Virus record (IMG/VR): IMGVR_UViG_3300044825_001897
Coordinates: 1-24,132 of that record
Source of the DNA: a virus
Length of the DNA: 24,132 nucleotides
Strand: one strand, 5' to 3'
Shown: piece by piece, positions 7,995 to 16,059 of the stretch
Numbering within the stretch: the first letter of the stretch is position 1
How the letters are laid out: every line of letters starts with the position of its first letter
Translations under genes and position numbers: made by a program
Notes under the pieces: generated by a model
What the model saw: the letters and a program-made list of their open reading frames with translations, nothing else
Database searches by the model: none
Told to the model about the DNA's origin: nothing

Positions 7995-8276
7995 ATGGCC
8001 TTTGTCGAAGACCCCTCCGTGTTCCTGGCCGATTTCGGCCGGGCCTGCACGCTGGCGGGTGCGGATCTGCAGGCCATCGTCGACGTCGAGACGGTGGCCG
8101 ACGAGGCCACGGGCGTGCTCACCCAGCGCCCGGTGGCGCGCGTGGTGGCCGCCGATGCCAGCGGCGCCGCATCGGGGCAGGCCTTCGTGGACGACGGCAC
8201 CGCCTACACCGTGCGCCAGGTGCTGACCGAGCCGCCCGACGGCGTGATGCTGGCGCTGGTGCTGGCGCGGGACTAG
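7995..8276 (+). CDS. Head-tail joining protein (FII-like)
   Basis: This 93-residue protein begins at the ATG at 7995; an upstream in-frame ATG at 7884 would lie inside the capsid gene and was rejected. Sequence MAFVEDPSVFLADFG, then a run of beta strands (TQRPVARVVAAD, GQAFVDDGTAYTVRQV, DGVMLALVLAR) fits the small beta-barrel head-tail attachment proteins of the lambda gpFII type, which cap the connector and receive the tail. Size (lambda FII is ~117 residues) and position between capsid and tail terminator agree. It ends 8 bp before the next gene. Confidence 0.68.
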   Translation: MAFVEDPSVFLADFGRACTLAGADLQAIVDVETVADEATGVLTQRPVARVVAADASGAASGQAFVDDGTAYTVRQVLTEPPDGVMLALVLARD

Positions 8277-8284
8277 GGCCCGCC

Positions 8285-8740
8285 ATGGCGCTGGCCGCAG
8301 CCCAGGTCGTCACCGTGCTGGCTGCGCGGCTCGATGCGCTGCCGGCCTACACCGGCCGCGTATTCACCAGCCGGCGCTGGCCGCTGGCCGATGCCGACCT
8401 GCCCGCCTGGCGCCTGTACGCCACCGACGAGGCCGTGGCCCGCGTGGCCATCGGCGCCAACGTCAACCGCCACCAGGTGGAGATCGCCGTGGTGGGGCAC
8501 GTGGCCGCCACGGCTGACCTGGACGACGCCCTCAACGCCATGGCCGCCGACGCCAGCGCCGCGCTGTTCGAGGTGACGGCGCCCACCACCATCGACGAGC
8601 TGGCGCCCTACGCGCTGCAGCTGCTGGGCATACGGCGCGCCGAATCTGCCGAGGGCGAGGCCGCGCTGGGCACCGTCACCCTCACCGTGCAGGCCGAGAT
8701 CTTCGTGGACGCGGCCCACCCTGAAACCATCCTCTCCTGA
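8285..8740 (+). CDS. Tail terminator / minor tail protein (gpU-like)
   Basis: This 151-residue protein starts MALAAAQVVTVLAARLDAL and contains RVFTSRRWPLADADLPAWRLY, HQVEIAVVGHVAA, DDALNAMAADASAALF and a final strand GTVTLTVQAEIFV. The alternation of a helix with four beta strands and the 'inputs a coordinate, decorates, returns a strand' pattern is that of phage tail terminators (lambda gpU, HK97 gp10-like), which stop tail-tube growth and bind the head connector. Position between head-tail joining protein and tail-tube protein agrees. No diagnostic residue is visible, so a gpZ-like completion protein cannot be excluded. Confidence 0.66.
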   Translation: MALAAAQVVTVLAARLDALPAYTGRVFTSRRWPLADADLPAWRLYATDEAVARVAIGANVNRHQVEIAVVGHVAATADLDDALNAMAADASAALFEVTAPTTIDELAPYALQLLGIRRAESAEGEAALGTVTLTVQAEIFVDAAHPETILS

Positions 8741-8757
8741 CATCGGAGCACACCACC

Positions 8758-9408
8758 ATGTCCTACACCCTCGCCGTCGGCACCAAGGCCTACATCGCCA
8801 GCACCTACGGGTCGTCCAAGACCATGTCGGCGCTGTCCAACGCCACCAGCGCCGTCGCCACGCTGGAGTCCTCGCACGGCGTGATCGTCGGCGATTTCGT
8901 CGAGATCTCCAGCGGCTGGGGCGAGGCGGACGACCGCATCGCCAAGGCCACCGTGGTGTCCACCAACGACGTCACGCTGGGCAACATCGACACCAGCAGC
9001 ACCACCAACTTCCCGGTCGGCACCGGCACCGGCAGCGTGCGCGAGATCACTGCGTGGACGGAAGTCACGCAGATCACGCCCGACTACGTGGTGCAGGGCG
9101 GCGAGCAGGAGTACGCCGACATCTCCACGCTCGACCAGCGCCTGCGCAAGCGCCTGCCCACGCGGCGCGGCGCCATCGGGGTGGAGCTGGAAACCTACTT
9201 CGACCCCACGCTGTCGTGGTGGTCCACCGTCAAATCGGCGGCCGACGGCGCCACGCCGGTGGCGGTGAAGTTCGTCTACCCCAACGGCACCGTCATCGTG
9301 GCCAATGCCTACTGGAGCCTGCAGGAGGTGCCCACCGTGGGCGACAACACCCTGCGCGCGAAGATCAACATCGACTTCTGCGCCACGCCCACCACCTACA
9401 CCAGCTGA
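8758..9408 (+). CDS. Major tail tube protein (gpV-like)
   Basis: This 216-residue protein starts at an ATG with CGGAG upstream. The early segment GDFVEISSGWGEADDRIAKATVVS and the later TQITPDYVVQGGEQEYADIS, LDQRLRKRLPTRRG and LSWWSTVKSAADG, followed by AYWSLQEVPTVGDNTLRAKINIDF, fit the tail-tube family with a beta-sandwich core whose hexameric rings stack into the tail lumen. It sits directly before the G/G-T chaperone genes, the universal location for the tube protein. The moderate length and absence of a C-terminal Ig-like domain suggest a plain tube subunit. Confidence 0.8.
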   Translation: MSYTLAVGTKAYIASTYGSSKTMSALSNATSAVATLESSHGVIVGDFVEISSGWGEADDRIAKATVVSTNDVTLGNIDTSSTTNFPVGTGTGSVREITAWTEVTQITPDYVVQGGEQEYADISTLDQRLRKRLPTRRGAIGVELETYFDPTLSWWSTVKSAADGATPVAVKFVYPNGTVIVANAYWSLQEVPTVGDNTLRAKINIDFCATPTTYTS

Positions 9409-9422
9409 CCGGGCGGCGGCCC

Positions 9423-9815
9423 ATGGACCTGCACGACATCCAGCGCCACGCGCTGGCGCAGCGCGAGGTGAGCGAGGAGGTCGAACCCGGCATCTTCGTC
9501 ACCCTGCGCATCCCCACCCGCCACGAGATCACCGTGGCCGGCCTGCGCGCCGGCGTGCACCGCGGCTACGATGCGGCCAGCCTGTCGGTGATGCAGCGCA
9601 CCCTGCTCGAGCAGGCCGTGGTGGCCTGGACGCAGACCGTGCGCCTGTCGCACCTGCTGGCCGCGCCCGATGCCGACGAGGCCGTGCCCTACACCCCCGG
9701 CGCCGTGCCGCTGCTGCTGGACGCCCAGCCCGCCTGGGCCGAGCGGCTGGCGCTGCGCCTAACCCAAGGCATTGCCGACCGTGACCGATCGAAAGACAGC
9801 GCCGCGGGAAACTGA
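9423..9815 (+). CDS. Tail assembly chaperone G
   Basis: This 130-residue protein (MDLHDIQRHALAQREVSEEV...) lies between the tail tube and tape measure genes, where siphophages encode the chaperone that coats the tape measure during tail assembly. The start at 9423 is 14 bp after the tube stop; longer readings of the same frame would run back through the tube gene. It ends at TGA 9813-9815, immediately after a GGGAAAC slippery heptamer, so most ribosomes make this short form and a minority shift into the T frame (see 9423-10054). The sequence is helical and Ala-rich. Position and the frameshift signal, rather than homology, carry the assignment. Confidence 0.82.
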   Translation: MDLHDIQRHALAQREVSEEVEPGIFVTLRIPTRHEITVAGLRAGVHRGYDAASLSVMQRTLLEQAVVAWTQTVRLSHLLAAPDADEAVPYTPGAVPLLLDAQPAWAERLALRLTQGIADRDRSKDSAAGN

Positions 9816-10054
9816 TCGCGCGCCTCGGCTGGCAGAAGTCCCAGGCCGAGGCGCAGAAATCAGGGCAGGAATGGATGCGTGCCGCCCTGGGCCAGGCACC
9901 GCCGCTGTGCGTGGAATCCGCCCGCGCCATGCATGCGTGGAACTGGTGCGGCGGCTGGCGGCCCGAGCTGTGGCCCATGTACGCCTCGCTGCACCCCGTG
10001 CCTGACTGGCACCTGCTGGCCGACCTGATGGAAGTGATCCGCGCCCGTGTCTGA
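9423..10054 (+). CDS. Tail assembly chaperone G-T, made by -1 frameshift
   Basis: A second open frame, -1 relative to G, runs from the slippery site to TGA 10052-10054. The product is G residues 1-130 followed by 80 T residues beginning LIARLGWQKSQAEAQKS, for 210 in total. The T part contains QEWMRAALGQAPPLC, AMHAWNWCGGWRPELWPMY and LHPVPDWHLLADLMEVIRARV, rich in Trp and Pro, compact and typical of C-terminal extensions in these chaperones. T has no convincing start of its own near its beginning, which supports fusion. Its stop overlaps the GTG start of the tape measure gene by GTGTCTGA. In lambda the T part recruits the tail tube while G coats the tape measure; the same roles are inferred. 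Confidence 0.82.
9806..9812 (+). promoter_or_regulatory. -1 ribosomal frameshift slippery site GGGAAAC
   Basis: In the G frame the bases read G GGA AAC followed at once by TGA, an ideal X XXY YYZ heptamer. Lambda uses GGGAAAG at the same point of its G-T pair. A -1 slip re-pairs the tRNAs with GGG AAA and enters the open T frame. The adjacent stop codon should slow the ribosome on the heptamer and help the slip. Confidence 0.85.
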
Positions 10055-12191
10055 CGCCAAGATCGTCATCACCGCCCAAGACCGCACCGCCGCGGCCTTT
10101 GCCAGCCTGCGCGGCAACGTGCGGGCGGCCGAGGCCAGCGTGTCCGGGCTCAATGCCGCGTTCGGCGGCATTGCGCGCATCGCCGGGCCGGCGTTTGCAG
10201 GCATCACGTTTACATCGTTCGTCAAGAGCGCCATTGACGGGCTGGACGCCCTGAACGACCTGAAAGACGCCACCGGCGCCAGCATCGAGAACCTTAGTGC
10301 GCTTGAGGACATCGCGGCTCGCACGGGCACCAGCTTTGACACAGTGACGCAGGCACTGATCCAGTTCAATAAAGTGCTTGGCGATCCATCGCTGGAACAG
10401 AAGAACATCATCAAGGCGTTGGGGCTGGACCTGGAGGAATTGCGAAGGCTTGATCCGGCGGAGGCTTTCAGGCGCACTGCGGTTGCCATCAATTCGTTTT
10501 CCGAATCCGGGGATCGGCAGCGTTCCGTCCAGATCCTGCTGAAGAAGAATCTTTCCGAGATTGCTCCGCTGCTCAAGGACGTTGCCGAGGGCGGCGAGCT
10601 GGTGGCAAAAGTTACCACGCAAGAAGCTGAAGCAGCGGAGGCATTCAATAAGGAAGTGTTCAAGCTGCAGAAGAATGTCGCCGATCTGGCCCGTTCATTG
10701 GCCAGTGAGTTGCTGCCCGCAATCAACGGAATTTTCAGCAACTCACGCGAGGGTGGGCTGGCAAAAGTTCTTGGGCTGGAAGATTTCGGGTCGCTGGCCA
10801 AGCAGGCCGTGGCTGCCTACAGGCTCGTCGGTTTGGCGCGTGAGCGGATCACGCCACTGTCGATTCTGGATAAAGATCCAACGAATGCCGGCGCACTGGC
10901 AGAGTTGGCGCGAATTGACGCGAAAGCCAAGGAAATCGCGGAGAGTTTCAAGAATGCGCGCACGGACTACTTGAAGATCGGTGAAAGCAAGGCCGGTGCG
11001 GGCCGTGGGTTTATCAATCCGCCGCTGATCAAGCCTGATCTGAACGTAGGTGTCGGTGGCGGCAAGAAAGAGCCCAAGGAAAAGCCCGAGACCATCGACC
11101 AGTCCACCAAGGCGCTGGAGTCCTACGTGGAGGCGCTGCGCGAGCGGGTGGAAGTCACCGCCGAGGCCACCGAGTTCGAGCGTGCGCTGTACGCCGTGAA
11201 CAAGAGCGGCGCGCTGGCTACCGACCGCGCGCTGGCCGAGCAGGCGCTCAGCCTGGCCTCGCTGCTGGACCAGCGCAAGGCCATCACCAAGGAGAGCGAG
11301 GACGCCACCAAAGCCGACGAGGAGCAGGCCCGCGCGCTGCGCGCGATCGACGCGCAGCTCGAGGAGTTCTCCGGCCGCACTGTGGAGGCCATGCGCCAGG
11401 CGCAGATCGCCCGGCTGCAAGCCCGCCAGGCCGCTGGCGAAGTGTTCAGCCCCGAGGAGCTGCGCCGCATCTACGCCGGCATCTACGGCCTGCGCGAGGC
11501 CACCGAGGACACGGTGGAACAGGCCGACAACGTGCTGCGCAAGTTCAGCGAGAACGTGCAGGACGCCTTCGGCGACACCGTGCTGGCCACGCTGGAGGGC
11601 AACTACAGCAACATCCTCAAGCTGTGGGGCAACCTCATCAAGCGGCTTGTGGCCGAGGCCATCGCCGCCGATCTCACGCGCGCGCTGTTCGGCGACCTGG
11701 CCAAGGGCAAGGGCAACAACACCAGCGAGCTGCTGGGTGCGCTGTTCAAGGCCGTGGGCGGCGCCTTCGGAGGTGGCGGCGGATCGGGCTACCCCGATGA
11801 CCTGCCCACCCGCGGCGGGCGCGCCGGCGGCGGGCGGGTGGATGCGGGCCGGCTGTACGAGGTGAACGAGGGCGCCGGCCCGGGCGAGCTGTTCCGCACC
11901 GGCGGGCGCGACTATCTGCTGCCCGCCAATGACGGGGTGATCATCCCCAACGGCGAGCGCGGCGCCGGCGGTGCGGCCACGCAGGCCGGCGCGGTCACGG
12001 TGCAGATCGTCAACAACGGCCGGCCGCTCGAGGTGCAGCAGACCAGCCAGGAATCCACCAGCGTGGGCACGCTCATCAAGGTGGTGACGCGCGAGCTCGC
12101 GCGCGACTTTGCCACCGGCGGCGCCGTGGCCAAGGCCGCCAGCGCCACCTTCGGGCTGCAGCGCGTGGCCGGTGCGCCGCGGCGGGGGTAG
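10047..12191 (+). CDS. Tail tape measure protein
   Basis: This 714-residue protein starts at a GTG overlapping the T stop; no ATG lies near. It sets tail length and is ejected with DNA. The N-terminus (SDAKIVITAQDRTAAAFASLRGNVRAAEASVSGL) is the usual tape-measure opening. Residues ~50-75 hold a hydrophobic segment, and the middle has heptad-rich coiled-coil stretches (e.g. TKALESYVEALRERVEV, ATKADEEQARALRAIDAQLEE). The C-terminus has the lambda gpH-like element DAFGDTVLATLEGNYSNILKLW, then a Gly-rich GGRAGGGRVDAGRLYEVNE and LFRTGGRDYLLPANDGVIIPN. The DNA from ~10210 to ~11060 is visibly less GC-rich and uses A/T-ending codons far more than both ends and all neighbours, indicating that the middle was exchanged. 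Confidence 0.9.
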   Translation: MSDAKIVITAQDRTAAAFASLRGNVRAAEASVSGLNAAFGGIARIAGPAFAGITFTSFVKSAIDGLDALNDLKDATGASIENLSALEDIAARTGTSFDTVTQALIQFNKVLGDPSLEQKNIIKALGLDLEELRRLDPAEAFRRTAVAINSFSESGDRQRSVQILLKKNLSEIAPLLKDVAEGGELVAKVTTQEAEAAEAFNKEVFKLQKNVADLARSLASELLPAINGIFSNSREGGLAKVLGLEDFGSLAKQAVAAYRLVGLARERITPLSILDKDPTNAGALAELARIDAKAKEIAESFKNARTDYLKIGESKAGAGRGFINPPLIKPDLNVGVGGGKKEPKEKPETIDQSTKALESYVEALRERVEVTAEATEFERALYAVNKSGALATDRALAEQALSLASLLDQRKAITKESEDATKADEEQARALRAIDAQLEEFSGRTVEAMRQAQIARLQARQAAGEVFSPEELRRIYAGIYGLREATEDTVEQADNVLRKFSENVQDAFGDTVLATLEGNYSNILKLWGNLIKRLVAEAIAADLTRALFGDLAKGKGNNTSELLGALFKAVGGAFGGGGGSGYPDDLPTRGGRAGGGRVDAGRLYEVNEGAGPGELFRTGGRDYLLPANDGVIIPNGERGAGGAATQAGAVTVQIVNNGRPLEVQQTSQESTSVGTLIKVVTRELARDFATGGAVAKAASATFGLQRVAGAPRRG

Positions 12192-12194
12192 GCC

Positions 12195-12596
12195 ATGACG
12201 CTGCCCGCCATCACCATGCCCGACAGCCTGCCCGGCTGGCTGTGCATGCCGCACGACGTGACCTACGGCACCCCTTACGCCGACGTGCCCATGTCCACGG
12301 GCGCCGCGCGCCGGCGCCGCGTGGCCAGCGGTGCCGCGCACCTGCTGGACGCCGCGCTCTCGCTCAGCGCCGCGCAGATGGCCGACTTTCACGCCTGGTT
12401 CGAGGACGACCTGCAGGCCGGCGCGCTGCCCTTTGCCGCGCGCGTGATGTCGCCGGCCTACGTGCTGCAGTGGTGGCATGCCAGGTTCGTGACGCCGCCG
12501 CAGCAGGTGCCCGACGCTGCCGTGGGCGGCGTGCGCTGGCTCGTCACCGCCCAGCTGCGCCTGCAGGGCGTGGCCAGCGACGAGGCCCCGGCATGA
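12195..12596 (+). CDS. Minor tail (tail-tip) protein
   Basis: This 133-residue protein lies 3 bp after the tape measure gene, the place of the lambda gpM-type tip proteins. It begins MTLPAITMPDSLPGWLCMP and has a core pattern ALSLSAAQMADFHAWFEDDL, then a Gly, an aromatic strand and a final VRWLVTAQLRLQG strand. The same pattern recurs in the first ~120 residues of the next protein (AALTFALGAAQCEQWMDWWRTVL ... GVRLISLEAHIRG), so the two seem to be related tip domains. Its stop overlaps the next start in ATGA. No enzyme motif is visible. Tail-tip role is inferred from position. Confidence 0.6.
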   Translation: MTLPAITMPDSLPGWLCMPHDVTYGTPYADVPMSTGAARRRRVASGAAHLLDAALSLSAAQMADFHAWFEDDLQAGALPFAARVMSPAYVLQWWHARFVTPPQQVPDAAVGGVRWLVTAQLRLQGVASDEAPA

Positions 12597-15097
12597 CGGC
12601 GCTGGCCTACCCCAGCGGCCTGCCCGTGCCGCAGACCTGCACCATCACCGCGCTGGAGCGCCGCGCGCTGACCGACCAGGCCGTGCAGGCCCCGCTGCAA
12701 GCCAGCGCGCGCCAGCTGGACTACGCCGCCCGCGCCGCGCTCACCTTCGCGCTGGGCGCGGCGCAGTGCGAGCAGTGGATGGACTGGTGGCGCACCGTGC
12801 TGGACTACGGCGGCGCCTGGTTCGACGCGCCGCACTGGCCCATGCCCTGGGGCACCGGCGCGGTGGTGATGTTCGCCACCGCCCCGCGGCTGCAGAACCT
12901 GGGCGGCGGCGTGCGCCTCATCAGCCTGGAGGCCCACATCCGCGGCGCCAGCGCCACGCCGGTGGACTATGCCGACGCGCTGGAGCTGGTGGCGCTGATG
13001 CGCGAGCAGCTGGCGCCCATGGGCGACACGCCGCAGGCCGCCACCGTGTACGCCGGCGGCGACGAGTTCTACGTGCGGCCCGACACCAGCCACGGCGCCA
13101 CCCGCGACGGCACCAGCTACGCCACCGCCTGGGGCGGGTTCAGCGAGATCGACTGGGGCGACCTGGGCCCCGACGCCACGCTGTGGGTATGCGGCGTGCA
13201 CGACGACGCGCGGCTCGACGTGGGCGCCTCGGGCAGCGAGGCGCTGCCGCTGGACATCCGGCTGGACCACCCCACCGACCCGGGGTCCATCTTCAACAGC
13301 CGCGTGATGACATCTGGCGAGTGGACGGCCAGCGGCGTCAATGGCGAGTACTACCTCGGCAGCATCGCATCGCCCGCGCTCATGTTCTACGAAGACGGCG
13401 CGCGCCTGCACGGCCCCAGCACCAGCAGCCGCACGCTGATGAACGTGACCGCCGTCGACGCGGTGGCCGACACCATCACCCACGCCACCGAGCGCCCGTT
13501 CCGCCTGGGCGACGTGGTGGTCATCTCCTACGAGGGCACGGCCGCCGCGCTGCCCGCCATCTCCACCGGCGGCACGCTGCTGCGGCATACCGCTTACTAC
13601 GCCATCCCGGTGTCGTCCTACGTCACCAAGCTGGCCACCAGCTACGCCAACGCCATCGCCGGCACGGCCATCGACATCACCGCCGCGGGCGACGGCAGCG
13701 TGTGGAAGGTGTTCCACCTGAACGAAGACACGCACCAGGATCCGATCATCGGCGCGCTCGAGCCCGGCCAATACCAATGGGACGGCGCGGCCCAGCGCAT
13801 CTACTACAAGCCCAGCACCGGCGCGCCGGCCGACCACGAGCTGCGCATCAGCGAGGAGCGCTACTCGGCCATCGGCGCGTGCATCTACGTCAACACCTGC
13901 ACCGACGTGCGCATCTTCGGCGGTGCCGAGTACGGCGGCCTGTTCGGCGTGGCCGCATCCGGCGCGGTTGGGCTGTGCCACACCAATGCCGTGCAGGTGG
14001 TCAGCAGCACGCGCGTCACGGTGGACGGGCTGGCCGTGGCCGGCTGCCGCAGCGGCGTGGCCTTCGTCGGTGGCTCGGGCCACGTGGCGCGCAACCTGCT
14101 GATCGAGGATGCCGGCTGGCACGCCGCCGGCGGTGAAAGCCCCGACATCACCGAGACCGACGTGCTGGTGGAGCGCTGCTGGTTCCGCGACATCGGCCAG
14201 CGGCACGACTTCGGCGACGTGCAGGGCGGGGTGGTCAACACCAACAGCGACAACAGCATCATCCGCCGCGTGCTGCTGCAGCGCGTGGGGCGCGACCATG
14301 CCTACGTCAACAACGGCGTCATCGTCATCGACACCAGCGACAACGCGCACGCCTACCGCTGCGTGATCGACGACTGCTACGGCGAAGCGTTCGAGATGAG
14401 CCTGGGCGCCAACACCGGCACCATGATCGACAGCAGTATCAGCAGCTGCATCGTGTGGCGGCAAAACCGCGAGCCAAGCCCCGTAAGCGGCGTGGTTGAG
14501 ATGTCGCGCGCCGGGTGTTTCCAGTTCCCCAACAACGACAGCGTGGGCGACAAGACGCACGACGGGTTCTCCATCTTCGGCTGCCTGCTGGTGGCCAGCC
14601 GGTTCGCGGTGTCCGACAACTGGCCCAACGAGCTGGGCGGCGTGCTGGCCATGCGCCCGCTCTACAGCACCGCGGCCATCACCGATGTAACGCTGCGGCG
14701 CACCGCCATCGTCGGCAACCTTACCGGCCCCATCTACGGCATCAACCCCCGCGGCGCCAGCGTGCCGGTGCCCACCTGGTCGGCCGACTGCAACCTGTAC
14801 GCCGGCCTGCCCGAGGGCGAAGACTTCTACCGCCTCAAGGTCACCAGCAGCCCGCCCGACACCGTGGTGACGGTAGCCGACGTCACCCCCACCACCGCCG
14901 GCGCGCTGGCCGGCACCTGGGTGGCCAGCACCGGCAACGACGCCAACAGCCGCGTGTGCGCCGCCCGCGCTGTGGACGTGGAGGCCGACCTGCCCGACGC
15001 GGTGCTCGAGTTCCTGCGCCAGGACGACCAGTACGACACGCTGGACGCGCCCACCGAGGCGCTGGTGGGCAGCTTCCCCTTCCGCCCCGGGCTCTGA
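12593..15097 (+). CDS. Tail-tip protein fused to a right-handed beta-helix (candidate tailspike)
   Basis: This 834-residue protein starts at the ATG overlapping the previous stop; its frame stays open further left but lacks a better start. Residues 1-~122 are a tail-tip domain resembling the preceding protein. From ~153 the sequence switches to YAGGDEFYVRPDTSHGATRDGTSYATAWGGFSEIDW, the typical entry of parallel beta-helix proteins. It continues with short repeating strands and Asn/Asp-rich turns: VSSTRVTVDGLAVAGCRSGV, RNLLIEDAGW, DVLVERCWFRDIG, NTNSDNSIIRRVLLQRVG, NAHAYRCVIDDCYGEAF, SSISSCIVWRQN. This is the pectate-lyase-like fold of many tailspikes and capsular depolymerases. It is inferred to be receptor-binding or polysaccharide-degrading and anchored to the tail tip by its N-terminus. 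Catalytic residues cannot be named from sequence alone. Confidence 0.75.
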   Translation: MTALAYPSGLPVPQTCTITALERRALTDQAVQAPLQASARQLDYAARAALTFALGAAQCEQWMDWWRTVLDYGGAWFDAPHWPMPWGTGAVVMFATAPRLQNLGGGVRLISLEAHIRGASATPVDYADALELVALMREQLAPMGDTPQAATVYAGGDEFYVRPDTSHGATRDGTSYATAWGGFSEIDWGDLGPDATLWVCGVHDDARLDVGASGSEALPLDIRLDHPTDPGSIFNSRVMTSGEWTASGVNGEYYLGSIASPALMFYEDGARLHGPSTSSRTLMNVTAVDAVADTITHATERPFRLGDVVVISYEGTAAALPAISTGGTLLRHTAYYAIPVSSYVTKLATSYANAIAGTAIDITAAGDGSVWKVFHLNEDTHQDPIIGALEPGQYQWDGAAQRIYYKPSTGAPADHELRISEERYSAIGACIYVNTCTDVRIFGGAEYGGLFGVAASGAVGLCHTNAVQVVSSTRVTVDGLAVAGCRSGVAFVGGSGHVARNLLIEDAGWHAAGGESPDITETDVLVERCWFRDIGQRHDFGDVQGGVVNTNSDNSIIRRVLLQRVGRDHAYVNNGVIVIDTSDNAHAYRCVIDDCYGEAFEMSLGANTGTMIDSSISSCIVWRQNREPSPVSGVVEMSRAGCFQFPNNDSVGDKTHDGFSIFGCLLVASRFAVSDNWPNELGGVLAMRPLYSTAAITDVTLRRTAIVGNLTGPIYGINPRGASVPVPTWSADCNLYAGLPEGEDFYRLKVTSSPPDTVVTVADVTPTTAGALAGTWVASTGNDANSRVCAARAVDVEADLPDAVLEFLRQDDQYDTLDAPTEALVGSFPFRPGL

Positions 15098-15112
15098 CGG
15101 ATAGCGCACGCC

Positions 15113-15664
15113 ATGCCCACCTATCAACCCGCCCTGCACGGCGCCAGCTACAGCGAGGCCTATGCCGAGGCAATGGCCGTGGCGCCGCAGCACCGGGCCA
15201 TGCTCAACACGCTGGAGATCGACCACGCCGCGCTGGCCGAGCCGCTGCGCGTGGTGCTCAATGACGTGGACATCACCGCCACGCTGGAGGCTGACGCGCC
15301 CAGCAACGCCGGCGAGCCGGTGCTGTTCACCGCCTGCCAGTTCGGCCTGCAACTGCCGCCCGAGAAAGACCAGACCGCCCGGCCCGAGGTGGCCGTGTGG
15401 GTGGACGGCGTGTCGTCGGCCCTGGCGCACGAGCTGGAGGCCGCCACCCTGTCGCTGGACCCCATCACCCTGTGCGTGCGGGTGTACGCCAGCGACGACT
15501 TCAGCGGCCCGGCCAACCTGCCGCCGCTGCGGCTTAACCTGCACGACGTGCGCGTGAGCGAGACGCGCGTCACCGCCCGCGCCGCGTATGCCGACCTTGG
15601 CAACACGCGCTTCCCGGCCAAGACGTTCACGCGCGCCGAATACCCGGGGCTGGCCTCGCAATGA
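15113..15664 (+). CDS. DUF1833-family tail protein (gpL position)
   Basis: This 183-residue protein contains HRAMLNTLEIDHAALAEPLRVVLNDVDITATLE, FTACQFGLQLPPEKDQTARPEVAVWVDGVSSALAHELE and a terminal RVTARAAYADLGNTRFPAKTFTRAEYPGL, the ordered features of DUF1833 proteins. These occur in siphophage tail-tip operons directly before an NlpC/P60 gene and are thought to be tip-complex structural subunits corresponding to lambda gpL. Its TGA overlaps the next start in ATGA. An FPxxxFtrxxyPGl tail like this one is common in gpL-type proteins that contact the hub. Lambda gpL's iron-sulfur cysteines are not evident: only two cysteines are present. Confidence 0.75.
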   Translation: MPTYQPALHGASYSEAYAEAMAVAPQHRAMLNTLEIDHAALAEPLRVVLNDVDITATLEADAPSNAGEPVLFTACQFGLQLPPEKDQTARPEVAVWVDGVSSALAHELEAATLSLDPITLCVRVYASDDFSGPANLPPLRLNLHDVRVSETRVTARAAYADLGNTRFPAKTFTRAEYPGLASQ

Positions 15665-16059
15665 CCGGCACCACCACCCCCACCACCACCGCGCACTGGG
15701 CCGCGCGCTACATCGGCGCGCCCTACGTCGCCGGTGCGGCCGGCCCGGCGGCGTTCGACTGCTGGGGCCTGGTGCGCGCCGTGGTGGCGCTGCGCCACGG
15801 CATCGACCTGGCCCACTCCGTGCGCCCCGGCGCGGCGCGCGCGCTGGGCTGGCGCCCGGTGCACGGGCCGGCGGCCGATGGCGACGTGGTGTCGCTGCGC
15901 GCGCCCGACGGGCAGCGCCACGTCGGCGTGGCGGTGCTGCGCGGCCGGCGCCTGGTGCTGCTGCACGCCATCCGCTCGCGCGGCGTGTGCTGCCAGCCGA
16001 TCGACGAGCTGCCGGCCTGCGGCTACGCCCACCTGCAACCCTGGAGGCCCGCGCCATGA
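15661..16059 (+). CDS. NlpC/P60-family tail-tip peptidase (gpK-like)
   Basis: This 132-residue protein has the papain-like Cys/His/His pattern of NlpC/P60 endopeptidases. Cys34 lies in AAFDCWGLVRAV; His87 in GQRHVGVAVL; His102 in LLHAIRSRGV. The enzyme cleaves peptidoglycan peptides and probably opens the cell wall during DNA injection. Lambda gpK combines an N-terminal JAMM domain with NlpC/P60; here only the NlpC/P60 part is present, as in many related phages. It lies between the DUF1833 and TipJ genes, with ATGA overlaps at both sides (15661 and 16056), implying coupled translation. Confidence 0.85.
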   Translation: MTGTTTPTTTAHWAARYIGAPYVAGAAGPAAFDCWGLVRAVVALRHGIDLAHSVRPGAARALGWRPVHGPAADGDVVSLRAPDGQRHVGVAVLRGRRLVLLHAIRSRGVCCQPIDELPACGYAHLQPWRPAP

